Shown piece by piece: positions 7,548 through 17,204 of a stretch of 64,000 nucleotides of DNA (within the stretch, counting starts at the first letter, position 1; every line of letters starts with the position of its first letter). This stretch comes from Polyangiaceae bacterium. Its GTDB lineage: Bacteria; Myxococcota_A; Polyangia; Polyangiales; Polyangiaceae. Under the pieces are notes generated by a model that made no database searches, had not been told where the DNA came from, and saw nothing but the letters and a program-made list of their open reading frames with translations. The translations under genes were made by a program, and so were the position numbers. The stretch covers positions 1-64,000 of the forward strand of contig JAKLKA010000010.1 of NCBI GenBank assembly GCA_023150915.1, written 5' to 3'.

Positions 7548-8792
7548 TCACCCTCGGGCGTGCAGATCCGCGAGCCGGTCGACCCGACGGAGCGCGGGAA
7601 AGAGCAGCACAGAGAGCCCGACCACCAGCACCGTGCCGATGCCGCCGGCGACCACCGCCGGCACCACGCCAAGCCAGGCAGCGGTCACACCCGACTCGAG
7701 CTCGCCGAGCTCGTTCGAGGCCCCGATGAACACCAGGTTCACAGCGCTCACCCGCCCGCGCATCGCGTCGGGAGTGCCGAGCTGCACCAGGTTCTGGCGC
7801 ACGAACACGCTGATCATGTCGGAAGCGCCCAGCACCACCAGCGCCGATAGCGACACAAGAAAGCTCCGCGAGAGGCCGAGCACCACCGTGGCCAGGCCAA
7901 AGACGCCGACCGACGCCAGCATCACCGGGCCTGCGTGGCGTCGAAGCGGACGATGCGCCAGCCCAAGCGCCATGAGCGCCGCACCGACCGCCGGAGCGCC
8001 CCGCAGAACGCCCAGGCCGCCCGGGCCCACGTGCAAGACGTCCTTGGCCAGCGCCGGCAAGAGCGCCACCGCACCGCCGAGCAGCACCGCGAACAGGTCG
8101 AGGGTGATGGCGCCGAGCAGGGTCTTCTCGCGCCAGACGTAGCGAATGCCCCCGAGCAGGGTCGACAGACTCGACGCCCCCGCCGGCGCCGGCAGCGGGC
8201 GCGCGCGCAGAGCCGCCAGGCAGGCCACCGAGCCGAGGACGAACAGCGCAGTCGTGGCGTACGCCGCCTCCGGACCGAGTGCCCCGTAGATGGCGCCGCC
8301 GAGCGCCGGACCACAGATGGTGGCCACCTGCCAGTTGGTGGAGCTCCACGCCACGGCGTTCGCGAAGTCGCTCTTCGGGACCAGAGAGGGCAAGAGCGCG
8401 CTGGCCGCCGGGCCGTAGAACGCCCGGGCGGTGCCGATCACGACCAAGAGCGCGTACCAGAGCCACAGCCGGGGCGTGGCGCGGGACGCCCCGGCCAGCC
8501 CCAGCGCCGCCAGCGCAGTCACCGACAAGCAGAACATCAGGATGCGGCGGCGCTCGAAGCGATCGGCCACGTGCCCGCTGGGCAAGGCGAACGCCATCAG
8601 GGGAAGAAACTGCGCGAGCCCCACCCAGCCAAGGTGCAGGGGGTCGCGCGTCAGCGAGTACACCTGCCAGCCGACGGCCACGGACTGCACCTGCACGCCC
8701 ACCACCGCCAGGAAGCGCGCCAGCATGTACAGGCGGAAGTCCCGGTGGGCGAAGGCCGCGCGCGGGTGGCCCGACCGTTCGGCGGCGTTCAC
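7548..8792 (-). CDS. MFS transporter (MFS_3/EntS-like)
   Basis: This 414-residue inner-membrane protein has about twelve hydrophobic segments arranged as two six-helix halves. It starts FAHRDFRLYMLARFLAVVG, the typical opening of the MFS_3 group. The conserved loop between helices 2 and 3 reads ALPSGHVADRFERRRIL, and a matching basic loop (AHRPLRRHAGPV) joins the halves. Members of this group export small molecules such as siderophores or drugs by proton exchange; the substrate here cannot be read from sequence. It converges on the crotonase gene with 2 bp between stops. Upstream lie 83 bp with no clear gene before the small plus-strand ORF at 8876. Confidence 0.88.
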   Translation of the reverse strand: MNAAERSGHPRAAFAHRDFRLYMLARFLAVVGVQVQSVAVGWQVYSLTRDPLHLGWVGLAQFLPLMAFALPSGHVADRFERRRILMFCLSVTALAALGLAGASRATPRLWLWYALLVVIGTARAFYGPAASALLPSLVPKSDFANAVAWSSTNWQVATICGPALGGAIYGALGPEAAYATTALFVLGSVACLAALRARPLPAPAGASSLSTLLGGIRYVWREKTLLGAITLDLFAVLLGGAVALLPALAKDVLHVGPGGLGVLRGAPAVGAALMALGLAHRPLRRHAGPVMLASVGVFGLATVVLGLSRSFLVSLSALVVLGASDMISVFVRQNLVQLGTPDAMRGRVSAVNLVFIGASNELGELESGVTAAWLGVVPAVVAGGIGTVLVVGLSVLLFPALRRVDRLADLHARG

Positions 8793-8875
8793 GGCCGGAA
8801 AGCTCGCACGGGTGCCCTCCGGAGGGTAGCTCGGGTTTCCGCTGCGGCGCGCGGCGCGCTACACTCACGCGCCAG

Positions 8876-9073
8876 GTGCCAGCCACGCAACAGCAGTCTC
8901 CGGCCGCGGCTGTGCTGGTCAGCGTGCTGCTGGTGTTCCTGGTGATCGTCGTGCTCGCGTGGCCGGCGCCACGCTTGTGCTACGAGCAATTGACGGGCAC
9001 GCCGGCGGTCTCGGACGTGTGCAATCCGGTGGGCTGGGTGCGCCGCGCGGTAGCGAAGGTTTTGGGGGGCTAA
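8876..9073 (+). CDS. Small single-span membrane protein, 65 aa
   Basis: From the GTG at 8876 the frame encodes a short polar N terminus (PATQQQSPAAA), one strong membrane helix (VLVSVLLVFLVIVVLAW, about residues 12-29) and a soluble tail with two Cys (LCYEQLTG, SDVCNP) and a basic end (WVRRAVAKVLGG). The start is chosen because a TACACT element lies 10 nt upstream, matching the pattern at other starts. The gene ends 44 nt before the ABC ATPase and could be the first member of that cassette. I do not recognise the family, and support is limited to composition, the membrane helix and the promoter-like element. Confidence 0.5.
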   Translation: MPATQQQSPAAAVLVSVLLVFLVIVVLAWPAPRLCYEQLTGTPAVSDVCNPVGWVRRAVAKVLGG

Positions 9074-9117
9074 GGGGTACGCGGGCGCCCGAGAACCGTG
9101 CTATCTCCGGCCCGGCC

Positions 9118-10091
<974 letters not shown>

Positions 10092-10095
<4 letters not shown>

Positions 10096-10838
10096 GCGGC
10101 GCCCTCGCCATCTTTCGTCGCGAGCTGCTCGGCTTGTGGGTCACCCCGCTGGCCTGGGTGATGCTGGTCGTCTTCCTCTTGATTCAGGGGCTGAGCTTCT
10201 ACTCGATCGTGGTGCACGTCTCGAGCATGACCAGCGCTTCGATCGACAGCGGTCCGGTCCAGGCGTACTTCGGGCAATCGATCTTTCTTCTGGTCTCGCT
10301 GCTGCTGGTGTGCCCGGCGCTGACCATGCGGGTGTTCGCCGAAGAGCGGAAGAGCGGCACGATCGAGGCCTTGCTCACCGCGCCGGTCACCCCCTTGGGC
10401 GTGGTGCTGGGGAAATACCTGGCGACGTTGGCCACCTACGTGGCGATGTGGCTGCCGACCCTGCTCTACATCTTGATCTTGCGCAACACGGGCCAGGTCG
10501 ACTGGCGCGTGGTGGGGTCGAGCTACCTGGGCGTGCTGGGCGTGGGCGCGGGCTACCTGGCGGTGGGCACGCTGATGAGCGCCATGACCAAGAGCCAGCT
10601 GACCGCGTTCGTGCTCACCATGCTGGTGATCTTCGGGCTGTTCATCCTGGGCATCGGCGAGTACGTCTTCGATGCGGGGATGCTGCGCGACCTCTCGGCG
10701 CACGTGTCGGTCTTGTCGCAGATGGACGAGATGGCCAAGGGCGTGGTGGATCTGCGCCGCCTGGTCTTCGACGGCTCGCTGGTGGTGTTCCCCCTGTTCG
10801 TCACGGTCCGCGTGGTCGACTCGTGGAGGTGGGGCTGA
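10092..10838 (+). CDS. ABC-2 type permease (GldF-like)
   Basis: This 248-residue inner-membrane protein has six hydrophobic segments typical of ABC-2 permeases. It opens MSGALAIFRRELLGLWVTPLAWVM. The loop MRVFAEERKSGTIEALLTAPVTPLGVVLGKYLA is the conserved cytoplasmic coupling segment of the family (EExxGTxExLLTxPV). It starts with GTG overlapping the ATPase stop by 4 nt and ends with TGATG shared with the next gene, so translation is very likely coupled. It should form the membrane channel driven by the ATPase encoded just upstream; substrate unknown. Confidence 0.9.
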
Positions 10839-12445
10839 TGGCTCGGCGAGCCAAGAAGCCGCCGGCGGCCTCGGCACACGCGGGCGCTGTCACCCCGACC
10901 TTCAAGGCGCTGGCGGCCGCGGGGGTGCTGGCGGCCGCGGTGATCGCGGTGCTGTGCAACGTGCTGGTGGCCCGCTTCTACAAGCGCTGGGACGTCACCC
11001 GGGCGGGGCTGTACACCCTCTCTTCGGCCACCACCGAGACGCTGCGCGGGCTGGGCGACCCGGTCGAGGTCATCGTGTTCCTCAGCGCCAGCGATCCGCT
11101 CAGCGTGAGCGTGCGTCACATGCTCACGGCCTACGGGGCCGAGACCACCAAGCTCAGCGCGCGCTACGTCGACCCCGACCGCAGCCCCGCCGAGTTCTTG
11201 GCGTTGCAGCAGAAGTACGGCATCGTGGCGGGCAAGACCGAAGACGGGCGGGTGGTCACCGACGCCAGCCTGGTCATCACGCGCGGCGATCGGCACTGGT
11301 TCGTGACCACCGACGACATGGTGGCGGTGGACGAGAGCGACGGGCGCAGCAAACCCAAGCTCGAGCAGGCGCTGACCGAGGGGATCCGCAACGTGCTCGA
11401 GAAGCAGACCAGCAAGATCTGCTTCTCGGCCGGCCATCAAGAAATCTCCATCGACGATGGCGGCCCCCAGGGCCTGGGCGAGCTGCGCTTCCGCCTGCAG
11501 AAGAACAACTACGAAACCGTCGTGGTCGACCTCTCGTCGCCGAAGCCGTCGATCGTTCTGACCGAGTGCCAGGTGGTCGCGGTGGTCGGACCAGAGGTGG
11601 CGGTCTCCGAGAAGGCGGCGAAGCAGCTCGCCGACTACCTGGTGGGCGGCGGCAACGTGCTGGTGCTCGCCAACCCGGTGCTGGACGAGGACAACCGCAT
11701 CAAGAGCACCGGGCTCGAGCCCCTGGCGCGCGCCGCCGGCGTCGAGCTGGGCAACGACTTCATCATCGAGAAGAACGAAGAGGCGCGCCTGCCCCAAGGG
11801 CTGGGTGAGACGTTCTTCGCCGTGCCCAAAGCCCACGGCATCACCAGCGGCCTGCTGAAGGGGGACCAGGCCAAGTTCAAGGTGCTGATCAGCGCCGCCC
11901 AGAGCTTGAAGGCGACGGCCAGCTCGTCGGCGCAGCCGCTCTTGTCGACCAGCAGCGACGCCTTCTCGCTGCGCGACGTGCGCCCCTTCGTGGAGCAAGG
12001 CAAGCCGGTCGAGAAGGGCTCGGGGGACGCCTCGGGGCCCTTCGCCCTGGCCTTCGCCGCCGAGCTGGCGAAGCCTGCGGGGTCCAGCGCGGCCCACGGC
12101 CCGCGGGCGGTGTTCGCGGCCAGCGCCAACCTGGCCTGGGGCCGAAACTGGCGCGAGCCCACGCTGCTCGGCAATCGGCTGTTCGTCGAGAGCGCCCTGT
12201 CCTGGCTCTCGGCGCGCCCCGCCCTGGTGAGCGTGCCCGACAAGCAGGGGCACGACGTGGGCCTGGCGCTGACCGAAGATTCGCTCAGCGAGGTGCTGCG
12301 CTACGTGTTGATCTACATGCCCGTGTCGGCCGCGGCGCTGGGGGTGTTCGTGATGCTGCGCCGCCGCTCGAAAGAGAAGCGCTCGCGCGGCGCGCGCCCC
12401 GAGGCCACCACTTCGCGCGACGCCGAAGGCGAGGACGAGAGTTGA
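10838..12445 (+). CDS. GldG-like ABC-associated membrane protein
   Basis: The 535-residue protein has an N-terminal membrane anchor (FKALAAAGVLAAAVIAVLCNVLV, about residues 25-47). The hallmark segment RFYKRWDVTRAGLYTLSSATTETLRGL is followed by VEVIVFLS, the start of the large extracytoplasmic alpha/beta domain of the ABC-type uncharacterised transport (GldG) family. A second membrane helix near the C terminus (LIYMPVSAAALGVFVML) precedes a basic, Arg-rich tail. The ATG overlaps the permease stop by one base (TGATG) and has ggaggtgggg just upstream as a ribosome-binding site. The large domain probably sits in the periplasm and works with the permease; its biochemical role is unknown. Confidence 0.88.
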   Translation: MARRAKKPPAASAHAGAVTPTFKALAAAGVLAAAVIAVLCNVLVARFYKRWDVTRAGLYTLSSATTETLRGLGDPVEVIVFLSASDPLSVSVRHMLTAYGAETTKLSARYVDPDRSPAEFLALQQKYGIVAGKTEDGRVVTDASLVITRGDRHWFVTTDDMVAVDESDGRSKPKLEQALTEGIRNVLEKQTSKICFSAGHQEISIDDGGPQGLGELRFRLQKNNYETVVVDLSSPKPSIVLTECQVVAVVGPEVAVSEKAAKQLADYLVGGGNVLVLANPVLDEDNRIKSTGLEPLARAAGVELGNDFIIEKNEEARLPQGLGETFFAVPKAHGITSGLLKGDQAKFKVLISAAQSLKATASSSAQPLLSTSSDAFSLRDVRPFVEQGKPVEKGSGDASGPFALAFAAELAKPAGSSAAHGPRAVFAASANLAWGRNWREPTLLGNRLFVESALSWLSARPALVSVPDKQGHDVGLALTEDSLSEVLRYVLIYMPVSAAALGVFVMLRRRSKEKRSRGARPEATTSRDAEGEDES

Positions 12446-14637
12446 TGCCCAAGCGCGTGCGGCGGCAGATCGTCAACCTGACGCTGGTCGCGGCGGCGCT
12501 CGGCCTGGTCGGCGTGGTGATCGCCACCCAGGGGCGGGTCACCACCAGCGAGAAGGACGCCCGGTCGTTCAACCTGCTCACCGCGTTCCGCGAAGACGAC
12601 GTGACGCGGATCGCGCGAGAAGGGGGCGGTCAGCGGTTGGTGGTGGAGCGGGGGCCGGCGGGCGACGCCGGCGACGGCACCTGGACCATCCGACAGCCGG
12701 TGAACGAAGAGGCAGACGCGTATGCCATCGACAAGCTGCTCGGCTCCCTCGAGTTCGCGCGCTTCGTGCGCCGCATCAAGCCGGAAGAGGTCGTTCGTTC
12801 CGAGCTGGGGCTCGATGCGCCGACCTTCCGCCTCGAGATCTCGATGGGCAAGGTGCGGTACGCCCTGGCGTTCGGCAAAGAGGCAGCGTCGCCCCCGGGC
12901 GCGCGCTATCTCGAGCTGACGGCCGAGGGCGGCCCCGAGAGCGGCGTGTTCCTGGTGGGGCGCGAGCTGGTCAAAGAGCTCGACGTCGACGTGGGTGCGC
13001 TGCGGGGCCGCCAGATGATGCCGTACACGTCGAACCAGCTGTCGCGGGTGGTGATCACCGGCACCGACGGCGCGGCACGGGCCATGAAGGCCGCGGGGCG
13101 AGATCGCTGGCAGTTCGACGGCATGGAGCACGACATGCGGGTCAACCGTGACGTGTTCGATCGGGTCCTGATCCAGTTCGCTCGCGCCAAGGCCGAGCAC
13201 TTCATCGAGCCGGCCGAGGCCGAGGCGGCGCTGTCGGGCGGAAAGTACGTGCGCATCGAGCTGACCCCCAAAGAGGCGGGGCGGCCCAAGGGGTTGATCG
13301 ACGTCGGCGGCCGCTGCCCCAAGAGCGAGAACGACGTGGTCGCGCTGCGCCGCTCGCCCGACGCGGTGGCGGCCTGCGTGCCACAGTCGGTGCTTCCGGC
13401 GCTCGACACCCCGGCGGCCGACCTGGTGGACCGGCAGCTGTTCGCGCTGCGAAAAGACGAGGTCGAGTCCGTGCGGGTGGTGCGCGGCGACAAGAAGCTC
13501 GAGCTCGAACGCAAAGAGAGCGGCTTCGTGATGCGCTCTCCGGTCAAGGGCGACGTCGAGCTCGAGACGGGGAACCGGCGCATCGAGGCGCTGGTGCGCG
13601 CAACCGGCGAGGCGCTGTTCGACGCGAAGCTCACCGAGCTGGGGCTTTCGCCGCCCACCGGTAAGGTCACGCTGCGCTCGTCGGGCGAGAGCGACGACAA
13701 GATCGTGGAAGAGGTGGTCGAGATCGGCAGCGTCGACAAGCGGGGGAAGCTGGCGGTGCGGCGGGTCGCCGACGGCACGGTGATGACCCTCGACCCCGAG
13801 ACCGCCCGCGCGCTCGAGGCAGACTCGACCCTGGTGCGCAGCCTGCAGCTGTTCGACTTCGGCAGCGCGGACTTCCGCAGCCTCGAGGTCCGCGGGCGGG
13901 CCCTGGAGCAGAAGATCCACCGGGAAGCGTCCGGGCAAATCGTGCTGGACCTGCCCCGCGGCAAGACGGCCGACACCGGCCTGACCGCGGATGCGGTGAG
14001 CGAGCTGGGGCGGCTGAGCGTCGATCGCTGGGTGAGCGAGAGCGACGATCCGAGCTTCGGGCTGTCGACCCCCGAGCTGACGCTGAAGCTGGCGTTCGTG
14101 GCCGGCGATGCCGGCGCCAAAGAGCACACCCTCACCGTCGGTGCTGCCACCACTGGCGGCGCCTTCGCCAAGCTGGCGGGCGAGCCGGGCGTGTTCGTCA
14201 TGCCACGGCGAACCGTCGATGCGGTCAGCACCTGGTTCTTGGACCGCACCGTGTTCACGGTCACCCCAGACGTGGCCAGCAGGGTCGAGCTCGAGCGCCA
14301 GGGGAAGAAGCTGGTGCTCGAGCGCCGAGCGGAAGGCTTCGTACGCACCTCGGGCGTCGAGCTGGCCCCGGCGCGCGTGGCCGAGATTTCCGACACCCTG
14401 ATCGCTCTCCGCGCCGACGCGGCGATCGCGCTCGGGCCGGCCAAGCCAGGCCAAGGCCTCGAGGCGCCCGAGGTGATCGTGCGCATCGAGCGCACGGTCG
14501 ACGGCCCGAAGAGCTTCCGCATCGGCGCGGGGGACTCGTGGCGCGGGCAGAGCATCCACTATGCCCGCGCCGAGGGGGTGGACGCCACCTATGTCATCGC
14601 GAAGACCAAGGCGCGGGTGCTGATCGACGCGTTCTAG
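12445..14637 (+). CDS. DUF4340 domain-containing protein
   Basis: The 730-residue protein has a single N-terminal membrane anchor (IVNLTLVAAALGLVGVVIATQ) followed by repeated DUF4340-like modules. Repeated features are VTRIAREGGGQRLVVERG, WTIRQPVNEEADAYAIDKLLGSLEFARFVRRI, and later segments such as VESVRVVRGDKKLELERKESGFVM and ASRVELERQGKKLVLERRAEGFV. Three such modules suggest internal duplication. DUF4340 genes regularly follow gldG-like genes, and this one starts at the ATG overlapping the GldG-like stop (TTGATG; the TTG at 12442 is an alternative). A GC-rich hairpin (CGCGGC-tctc-GCCGCG, 14670-14685) follows the stop without a T tract. It is likely periplasmic; function unknown. Confidence 0.87.
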   Translation: MPKRVRRQIVNLTLVAAALGLVGVVIATQGRVTTSEKDARSFNLLTAFREDDVTRIAREGGGQRLVVERGPAGDAGDGTWTIRQPVNEEADAYAIDKLLGSLEFARFVRRIKPEEVVRSELGLDAPTFRLEISMGKVRYALAFGKEAASPPGARYLELTAEGGPESGVFLVGRELVKELDVDVGALRGRQMMPYTSNQLSRVVITGTDGAARAMKAAGRDRWQFDGMEHDMRVNRDVFDRVLIQFARAKAEHFIEPAEAEAALSGGKYVRIELTPKEAGRPKGLIDVGGRCPKSENDVVALRRSPDAVAACVPQSVLPALDTPAADLVDRQLFALRKDEVESVRVVRGDKKLELERKESGFVMRSPVKGDVELETGNRRIEALVRATGEALFDAKLTELGLSPPTGKVTLRSSGESDDKIVEEVVEIGSVDKRGKLAVRRVADGTVMTLDPETARALEADSTLVRSLQLFDFGSADFRSLEVRGRALEQKIHREASGQIVLDLPRGKTADTGLTADAVSELGRLSVDRWVSESDDPSFGLSTPELTLKLAFVAGDAGAKEHTLTVGAATTGGAFAKLAGEPGVFVMPRRTVDAVSTWFLDRTVFTVTPDVASRVELERQGKKLVLERRAEGFVRTSGVELAPARVAEISDTLIALRADAAIALGPAKPGQGLEAPEVIVRIERTVDGPKSFRIGAGDSWRGQSIHYARAEGVDATYVIAKTKARVLIDAF

Positions 14638-14754
14638 CCGCGGGGCGGGATCACCCGAGGCCGGCGAAACGCGGCTCTCGCCGCGCCCCGACGCCCGCGA
14701 TATGCTCCGACCGTCAACAGGGTTCACCGGCCCGGCGGGCGGAGGTTTTCCGAA

Positions 14755-16707
14755 ATGAACATCAAAGCGACAGTGTCGTTCGGACTGGCTGTCGGCGCCC
14801 TCACCACCGCGCTCGCTGCTGAAGCGGCGACCGGCGCGTGCGACGCCAACCCGCCGGCGTCGCCTCTGGCCTGCATCAACGCCGTCCAGAGCGCCGGCGG
14901 CGTGGTCCACGACATCTTCAAGGACAAGAACGGGCTCACGGGGCCACAGCTGCCGCTGTTTGCCAAGTTCTTCAACAACTGGCCGGGCTGCGACACCACC
15001 AGCCACACCGGCTGCGCTGGCGAGTCGACGCCGCCCTACGATTGCCCGGGCGCGTACTCGTGCAACGGCAGCGTGACCAACACCGTGGCGAACGCCACCA
15101 AGTACCTGGAGAAGCTCGACCACCTGTGGTGGCATCCCTGCCGGCTGCTGGATCACACTCTGACCAACGGCTGCCCGAACCGCGCCACGTCGAACTGCGT
15201 ACCCGACGGCACCCCCGGCCACTACTTCCCGTGGGAGGGCCTGGTCTTCGACCTCGGTGGTCCGTCCAACAAGGTGGCCATCTTCGCCCAGAACGATCAC
15301 GGCCCGCAGCCCTGCGAGTCCATCGAGTACACGGTCTATCTGACCGACAACCCGCTGGCGAAAGACGCCGTGGAAGATCCGGCCACCACCGGCACCGATC
15401 CGCAGAAGTGGAACCGGGCCGTGCTGCAGCAGATCTTCACCCACGGCTGGTTCACCACCCGCCCCCCGTCGCCGGGGAACCCGACCTGGGCAGCCTGCGG
15501 GGACACCGCGAATTACGCGGTCGAAGACGACTCGTTCACCCAGGTCCACGGGTTACCCTGCGGCATCACCTTCCGCTACGCCTCGATCGTCGCCGGCTAC
15601 GACGGAAAAGAGTTCCCGGCGTGCTCGTACCACTCCCAAGAGGGCGAGGTCGATGCCGTGGCGGGGCTCACCGAGCAGGGCACCGGGGTGTGCCCCGACG
15701 CCGACAAGGACGGCTTCGTCGACTGCAAGTGCCCCGGCGCCACGCAGCCCTGTGACTGCAACGACGCCGACGCCAAGACCTACCCGGGTGCGCCCGAGCC
15801 CTGCGATTCGTCGGCAGACCTGGACTGCGACGGCAAGCCCGGCGCGTGCCCCTCGGGGCTGTTCTGCAACGCGAGCATCTGCGTTCCGCCCTGCAAGGCC
15901 GGCGAGATCGGCAACTGCCCCATCGGATCGACCTGTCAGACCACGGACCAGGGCGCGATCTGCGTGCCCGACGACTGCACCACCGGCGGTTGTCCGCCCG
16001 GCTCGGTGTGCGACGCCACCAGCAAGAAGTGCAAGCCGGCGTGCGACGGCGTGGTGTGCCCGTTCGGCCAGTCGTGCAAGGACGGAAAGTGCGTCGACCT
16101 GTGTGCTGGGGTGCAATGCCCACCGCCCAAGCAATGCTCGCTGGGCGAGTGCAAGGCGCCGTGCAGTTGCTACGCCGGTGACATCGGCTGCAGCGCCGGC
16201 GAGATCTGCGACAAGACCGGAAGCAAGGACTGCGTGCCGCCCGCGTGCAAGGGCAAGACCTGCCAGACCGGTGAGCACTGCGACACGACCGGAGCCTGCG
16301 TCGGGCTCTGCTCGGGCGTGACCTGCCCGCAAGGCCAGAAGTGCGACTCGGCAAAGGGCTGCGTCCCGCTGTGCGAGGGCGTCACGTGCGCCACCGGTGA
16401 AGAGTGTGACGCCAAGACGGGAGCGTGCGTCCCCGCCCAGTGCACGCCGGTCTGCTTCCCACCGAAGAAGTGCGTGGCAGGGCAGTGCGTGCTGCCCGAG
16501 GCCGGAACGGGCGGCGCCGCGAACGACGCGGGCACCGACGCCGGGGGTGGCACCGGTGGGAAGCTGCCCTCGGGCGGGACCACCGATTCGGACGACGACG
16601 GCGGCTGCGGCTGCCGCGCTCCGGCTGCGACGGCAGCCTGGCCGGCGGCGTTGCTCGGCCTCTTGGGCGCGCTCGGGGTCTCGCTCTGGCGTCGCCGCCG
16701 GCGGTGA
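14755..16707 (+). CDS. Cys-rich secreted protein with MYXO-CTERM-like sorting tail
   Basis: The 650-residue protein begins with a Sec signal (MNIKATVSFGLAVGALTTALAAEAA). A roughly 290-residue domain rich in Trp, Asn and Cys pairs follows. A MopE-like metal-binding segment (DADKDGFVDCKCPG, DCNDADAKTYPGAPEPCD) comes next, then about 230 residues of Cys-rich repeats of the C-x4-Q-x-C-x5-C type. The C terminus has a Gly/Thr-rich linker, the motif GGCGCRAPA, a hydrophobic helix (WPAALLGLLGALGVSLW) and an Arg cluster. This is the layout of MYXO-CTERM tags, which are processed and direct proteins to the cell surface in myxobacteria. A clear ribosome-binding site (ggcggaggt) lies 9 nt before the ATG. 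Function unknown; probably a surface or outer-membrane-vesicle protein. Confidence 0.85.
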   Translation: MNIKATVSFGLAVGALTTALAAEAATGACDANPPASPLACINAVQSAGGVVHDIFKDKNGLTGPQLPLFAKFFNNWPGCDTTSHTGCAGESTPPYDCPGAYSCNGSVTNTVANATKYLEKLDHLWWHPCRLLDHTLTNGCPNRATSNCVPDGTPGHYFPWEGLVFDLGGPSNKVAIFAQNDHGPQPCESIEYTVYLTDNPLAKDAVEDPATTGTDPQKWNRAVLQQIFTHGWFTTRPPSPGNPTWAACGDTANYAVEDDSFTQVHGLPCGITFRYASIVAGYDGKEFPACSYHSQEGEVDAVAGLTEQGTGVCPDADKDGFVDCKCPGATQPCDCNDADAKTYPGAPEPCDSSADLDCDGKPGACPSGLFCNASICVPPCKAGEIGNCPIGSTCQTTDQGAICVPDDCTTGGCPPGSVCDATSKKCKPACDGVVCPFGQSCKDGKCVDLCAGVQCPPPKQCSLGECKAPCSCYAGDIGCSAGEICDKTGSKDCVPPACKGKTCQTGEHCDTTGACVGLCSGVTCPQGQKCDSAKGCVPLCEGVTCATGEECDAKTGACVPAQCTPVCFPPKKCVAGQCVLPEAGTGGAANDAGTDAGGGTGGKLPSGGTTDSDDDGGCGCRAPAATAAWPAALLGLLGALGVSLWRRRRR

Positions 16708-16771
16708 TCCGCGGCGCGGAGCGGAGGGCGCGCTCGAGCGGTGGCGTGCGCGCCCCGCAAAGCGGGCCCGC

Positions 16772-17167
16772 TCAGCTCGGAAGGCCCTTCTTCTGCGCCC
16801 AGATCAGGTCCCAGTTGCGCCGATAGTCGTCGGTGGCAACCTGAGGCGGCCCGCTGCGCTCGCGCGGTGAGGCCGGGTCGGACGTGGCGGGCGGGCGGCG
16901 GGCGGCGTGCTTCGGCGTGTACTGAACCTCGACGTCGCAGATCCGAGGTGAGTCGGCCCGGGGGGTCAGCTTGACGACCTCACCCACGATCGGCTTCCCC
17001 TCCTCCATGGGCTGGACGCGACCGAGCTCGACGTTGCCCTCGCGCAACCGGACCACGCCCACGCCCCGGCCGCCGGGCAGCTCGGAGCCGAGGACGACCA
17101 CGTCGTCGCCCTGAGGCTCGCCTCCGGACACGCCAGGGAGGTCGTCGGAATCGCCGCCGCCAGTCAA
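16772..17167 (-). CDS. Hypothetical protein, 131 aa
   Basis: This small soluble protein is not recognised. It starts at a TTG with a TAGGCT element 7 nt upstream. The central part has alternating hydrophobic and charged residues (DVVVLGSELPGGRGVGVVRLREGNVELGRVQPM, PIVGEVVKLTPR) that look like a small beta-barrel of about 55 residues. A disordered Pro/Arg-rich linker and a terminal helix (YRRNWDLIWAQKKG) follow. There is no signal peptide. It may be transcribed apart from the SH3-like gene 37 bp upstream. The gene converges on the MYXO-CTERM gene; a CCCGC-aaa-GCGGG hairpin (16754-16766) lies between them. Confidence 0.6.
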   Translation of the reverse strand: MTGGGDSDDLPGVSGGEPQGDDVVVLGSELPGGRGVGVVRLREGNVELGRVQPMEEGKPIVGEVVKLTPRADSPRICDVEVQYTPKHAARRPPATSDPASPRERSGPPQVATDDYRRNWDLIWAQKKGLPS

Positions 17168-17204
17168 CCGGGCAAGCCTAGCACGACCGCATCGAGGCCG
17201 CGGC

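Noticed and set aside
12313-15549. Long minus-strand open frame (about 1078 codons)
   Set aside because: It lies opposite the DUF4340 gene and runs past its end. Its translation is Arg/Gly/His-rich without domains, typical of GC-rich shadow frames.
16754-16766. Intrinsic terminator between convergent genes
   Set aside because: The CCCGC-aaa-GCGGG stem is short and no T tract follows, so I list it only as a weak possibility in the gene notes.
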